Part shown: piece after piece, positions 63,047 through 64,000 of the stretch | Numbering within the stretch: the first letter of the stretch is position 1 | Layout of the letters: every line of letters starts with the position of its first letter | Source of the DNA: Dryocola sp051297175 | GTDB taxonomy: Bacteria > Pseudomonadota > Gammaproteobacteria > Enterobacterales > Enterobacteriaceae | DNA: 64,000 nucleotides | Reading direction: 5' to 3' | NCBI RefSeq assembly: GCF_051297175.1 | Contig: NZ_JBINNY010000001.1 | Coordinates: forward strand, 3,224,001-3,288,000 | Program-made: the position numbers and the translations under genes | Notes under the pieces: model-generated | What the model saw: the letters and a program-made list of their open reading frames with translations, nothing else | What the model was told of the DNA's origin: nothing | Database searches by the model: none

Positions 63047-64000
63047 TTATTTCCCAGTTTTAACTTTAGTCCACGCGCGGGTGATTACGCGGTCAACCTT
63101 TGGAGATAACACCGTTTGTGTGAAGAGCTTCGCACGAACGTCCGCAGGCGGGTAAATCCCAGGGTTGTCACGCACTTCGGCACTCAGCAGCGGCGTCGCC
63201 TCTTTGTTAGCATTAGCGTAATAAACGTGGTTACTGATGTTTGCCACCACGTCCGGCTTCATCAGGTAGTTAAGGAACTGATACGCTTCTTCTTTGTTCT
63301 TCGCATCGGTTGGCATGGCGAACATATCGAAGTAAACCATCGCCCCTTCCTTAGGAATGGAATAAGCAATATTCACGCCATTTTTTGCTTCTTTGGCGCG
63401 ATTAGCCGCCTGGAGAATATCGCCGGACCAGCCGATCGCCACGCAGATATCGCCGTTCGCCAAATCGTTAATGTACTGGGAGGAGTGGAAATAGCGGATT
63501 GAAGGTCGCAGCTTCATCAGCAGGTCGTTTGCCGCCCCGGTGTAATCGCCTGGATTAGCGCTGTTCGGATCTTTGCCGAGGTAGTGCAGCACGCTGGCGT
63601 AAACTTCGCTTGGCGCATCGAGGAACGACACGCCGCAGCTTTTCAGCTTTTCGAGGTTTTCAGGCTTGAAGATAAGATCCCAGCTGTCCACCGGCGCGTC
63701 TTTGCCCAGCGCGGCTTTGACCTTTTCGACGTTATAGCCGATGCCGGTAGTTACCATCATGTAGGGAATGCCGTATTTATTATCGTGGTCGTTTTGCGCC
63801 ACCAGCTTAAGCATTTCCGGGTCGAGGTTTTTATAATTGGGCAGCTTGCTTTTATCGAGCGGCTGGAAAATACCGGCCTGCGCCTGACGCTCCAGGAACT
63901 GCGAGGAAGGCACAACCAGGTCGTACCCGGTGCTGCCGGCCATCAGCTTGCCTTCGAGCACTTCGTTAGAATCGAATACGTCGTACACCACCTTAATGCC
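63047..64000 (-). CDS. potF: Putrescine-binding periplasmic protein PotF, partial
   Basis: 318 codons to the stop at 63047. The N-terminus (about 53 residues including the signal peptide) lies beyond 64000. The sequence GIKVVYDVFDSNEVLEGKLMAGSTGYDLVVPS matches E. coli PotF, with the conserved WSGDILQANRAK-type and SSQYINDLANG pocket regions. It binds putrescine in the periplasm for PotGHI. The GTG at 63991 is an internal valine, not a start. Confidence 0.97.
   Translation of the reverse strand, partial: GIKVVYDVFDSNEVLEGKLMAGSTGYDLVVPSSQFLERQAQAGIFQPLDKSKLPNYKNLDPEMLKLVAQNDHDNKYGIPYMMVTTGIGYNVEKVKAALGKDAPVDSWDLIFKPENLEKLKSCGVSFLDAPSEVYASVLHYLGKDPNSANPGDYTGAANDLLMKLRPSIRYFHSSQYINDLANGDICVAIGWSGDILQAANRAKEAKNGVNIAYSIPKEGAMVYFDMFAMPTDAKNKEEAYQFLNYLMKPDVVANISNHVYYANANKEATPLLSAEVRDNPGIYPPADVRAKLFTQTVLSPKVDRVITRAWTKVKTGK

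Overview
The window is ordinary chromosome from a member of the Enterobacteriaceae. Gene order and protein sequences follow the Escherichia coli segment comEC-ihfB-rpsA through potGF, and the window ends inside potF. Many proteins match E. coli in length: IhfB, RpsA, PflB, Lrp, CspD, ClpS, MacA, Hcr, LtaE, AmiD, YbjQ, YbjO, PotH and PotI. The exact genus cannot be settled by eye. Two things place it outside Escherichia proper: ycaC, ycaM, ycaN and ycaK are missing between pflA and dmsABC, and serW is missing between infA and clpA.

Layout. 1-7006 (- strand): the start of comEC, then ihfB, rpsA and cmk (translation, nucleoid and nucleotide metabolism), the serC-aroA operon (serine, B6 and aromatic synthesis) and ycaP. 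7145-13448 (+): ycaO, then the anaerobic formate genes focA-pflB-pflA. 13484-18840 (-): the MFS transporter ycaD and the DMSO reductase operon dmsABC. 19192-27021 (-): serS, rarA, lolA, ftsK and lrp. 27526-33354 (+): trxB, cydDC (thiol export for cytochrome bd assembly), aat and infA. 33464-36086 (-): clpSA, which together with the Aat transferase makes up the N-degron pathway. 36410-42514: cspD (+), macAB (-), ybjX (+) and ybjD (-). 42745-51968 (+): the lysine exporter lysO, hcp-hcr (nitrosative stress), poxB-ltaE-ybjT and ybjS. 51974-53124 (-): amiD and ybjQ. 53233-57756 (+): the lipoprotein ybjP and the arginine importer artPIQM plus artJ. 58229-64000 (-): rlmC, ybjO and the putrescine importer potIHG(F).

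Themes. Many genes serve the switch to low oxygen and stress (focA-pflBA, dmsABC, cydDC, hcp-hcr, poxB). Others handle uptake and export of amino acids and polyamines (art, pot, lysO). Several start codons were moved downstream of the longest open frame to fit the known N-termini and visible ribosome-binding sites. These are rpsA, ycaP, dmsC, dmsA, ftsK (TTG), cydD, clpA, cspD, macA, ybjX, ybjD, lysO, ltaE (GTG), ybjS, artI and ybjO.

No tRNA, rRNA, CRISPR array, insertion sequence, prophage or restriction/defence island was seen, and I found no convincing undescribed multi-gene system. The least ordinary DNA is a tandem array of 61-bp REP-containing units between artJ and rlmC. A REP pair of the same family lies before ltaE. 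Also unusual are a long inverted repeat between pflB and pflA, a string of hairpins between potF and potG, and the empty serW slot.
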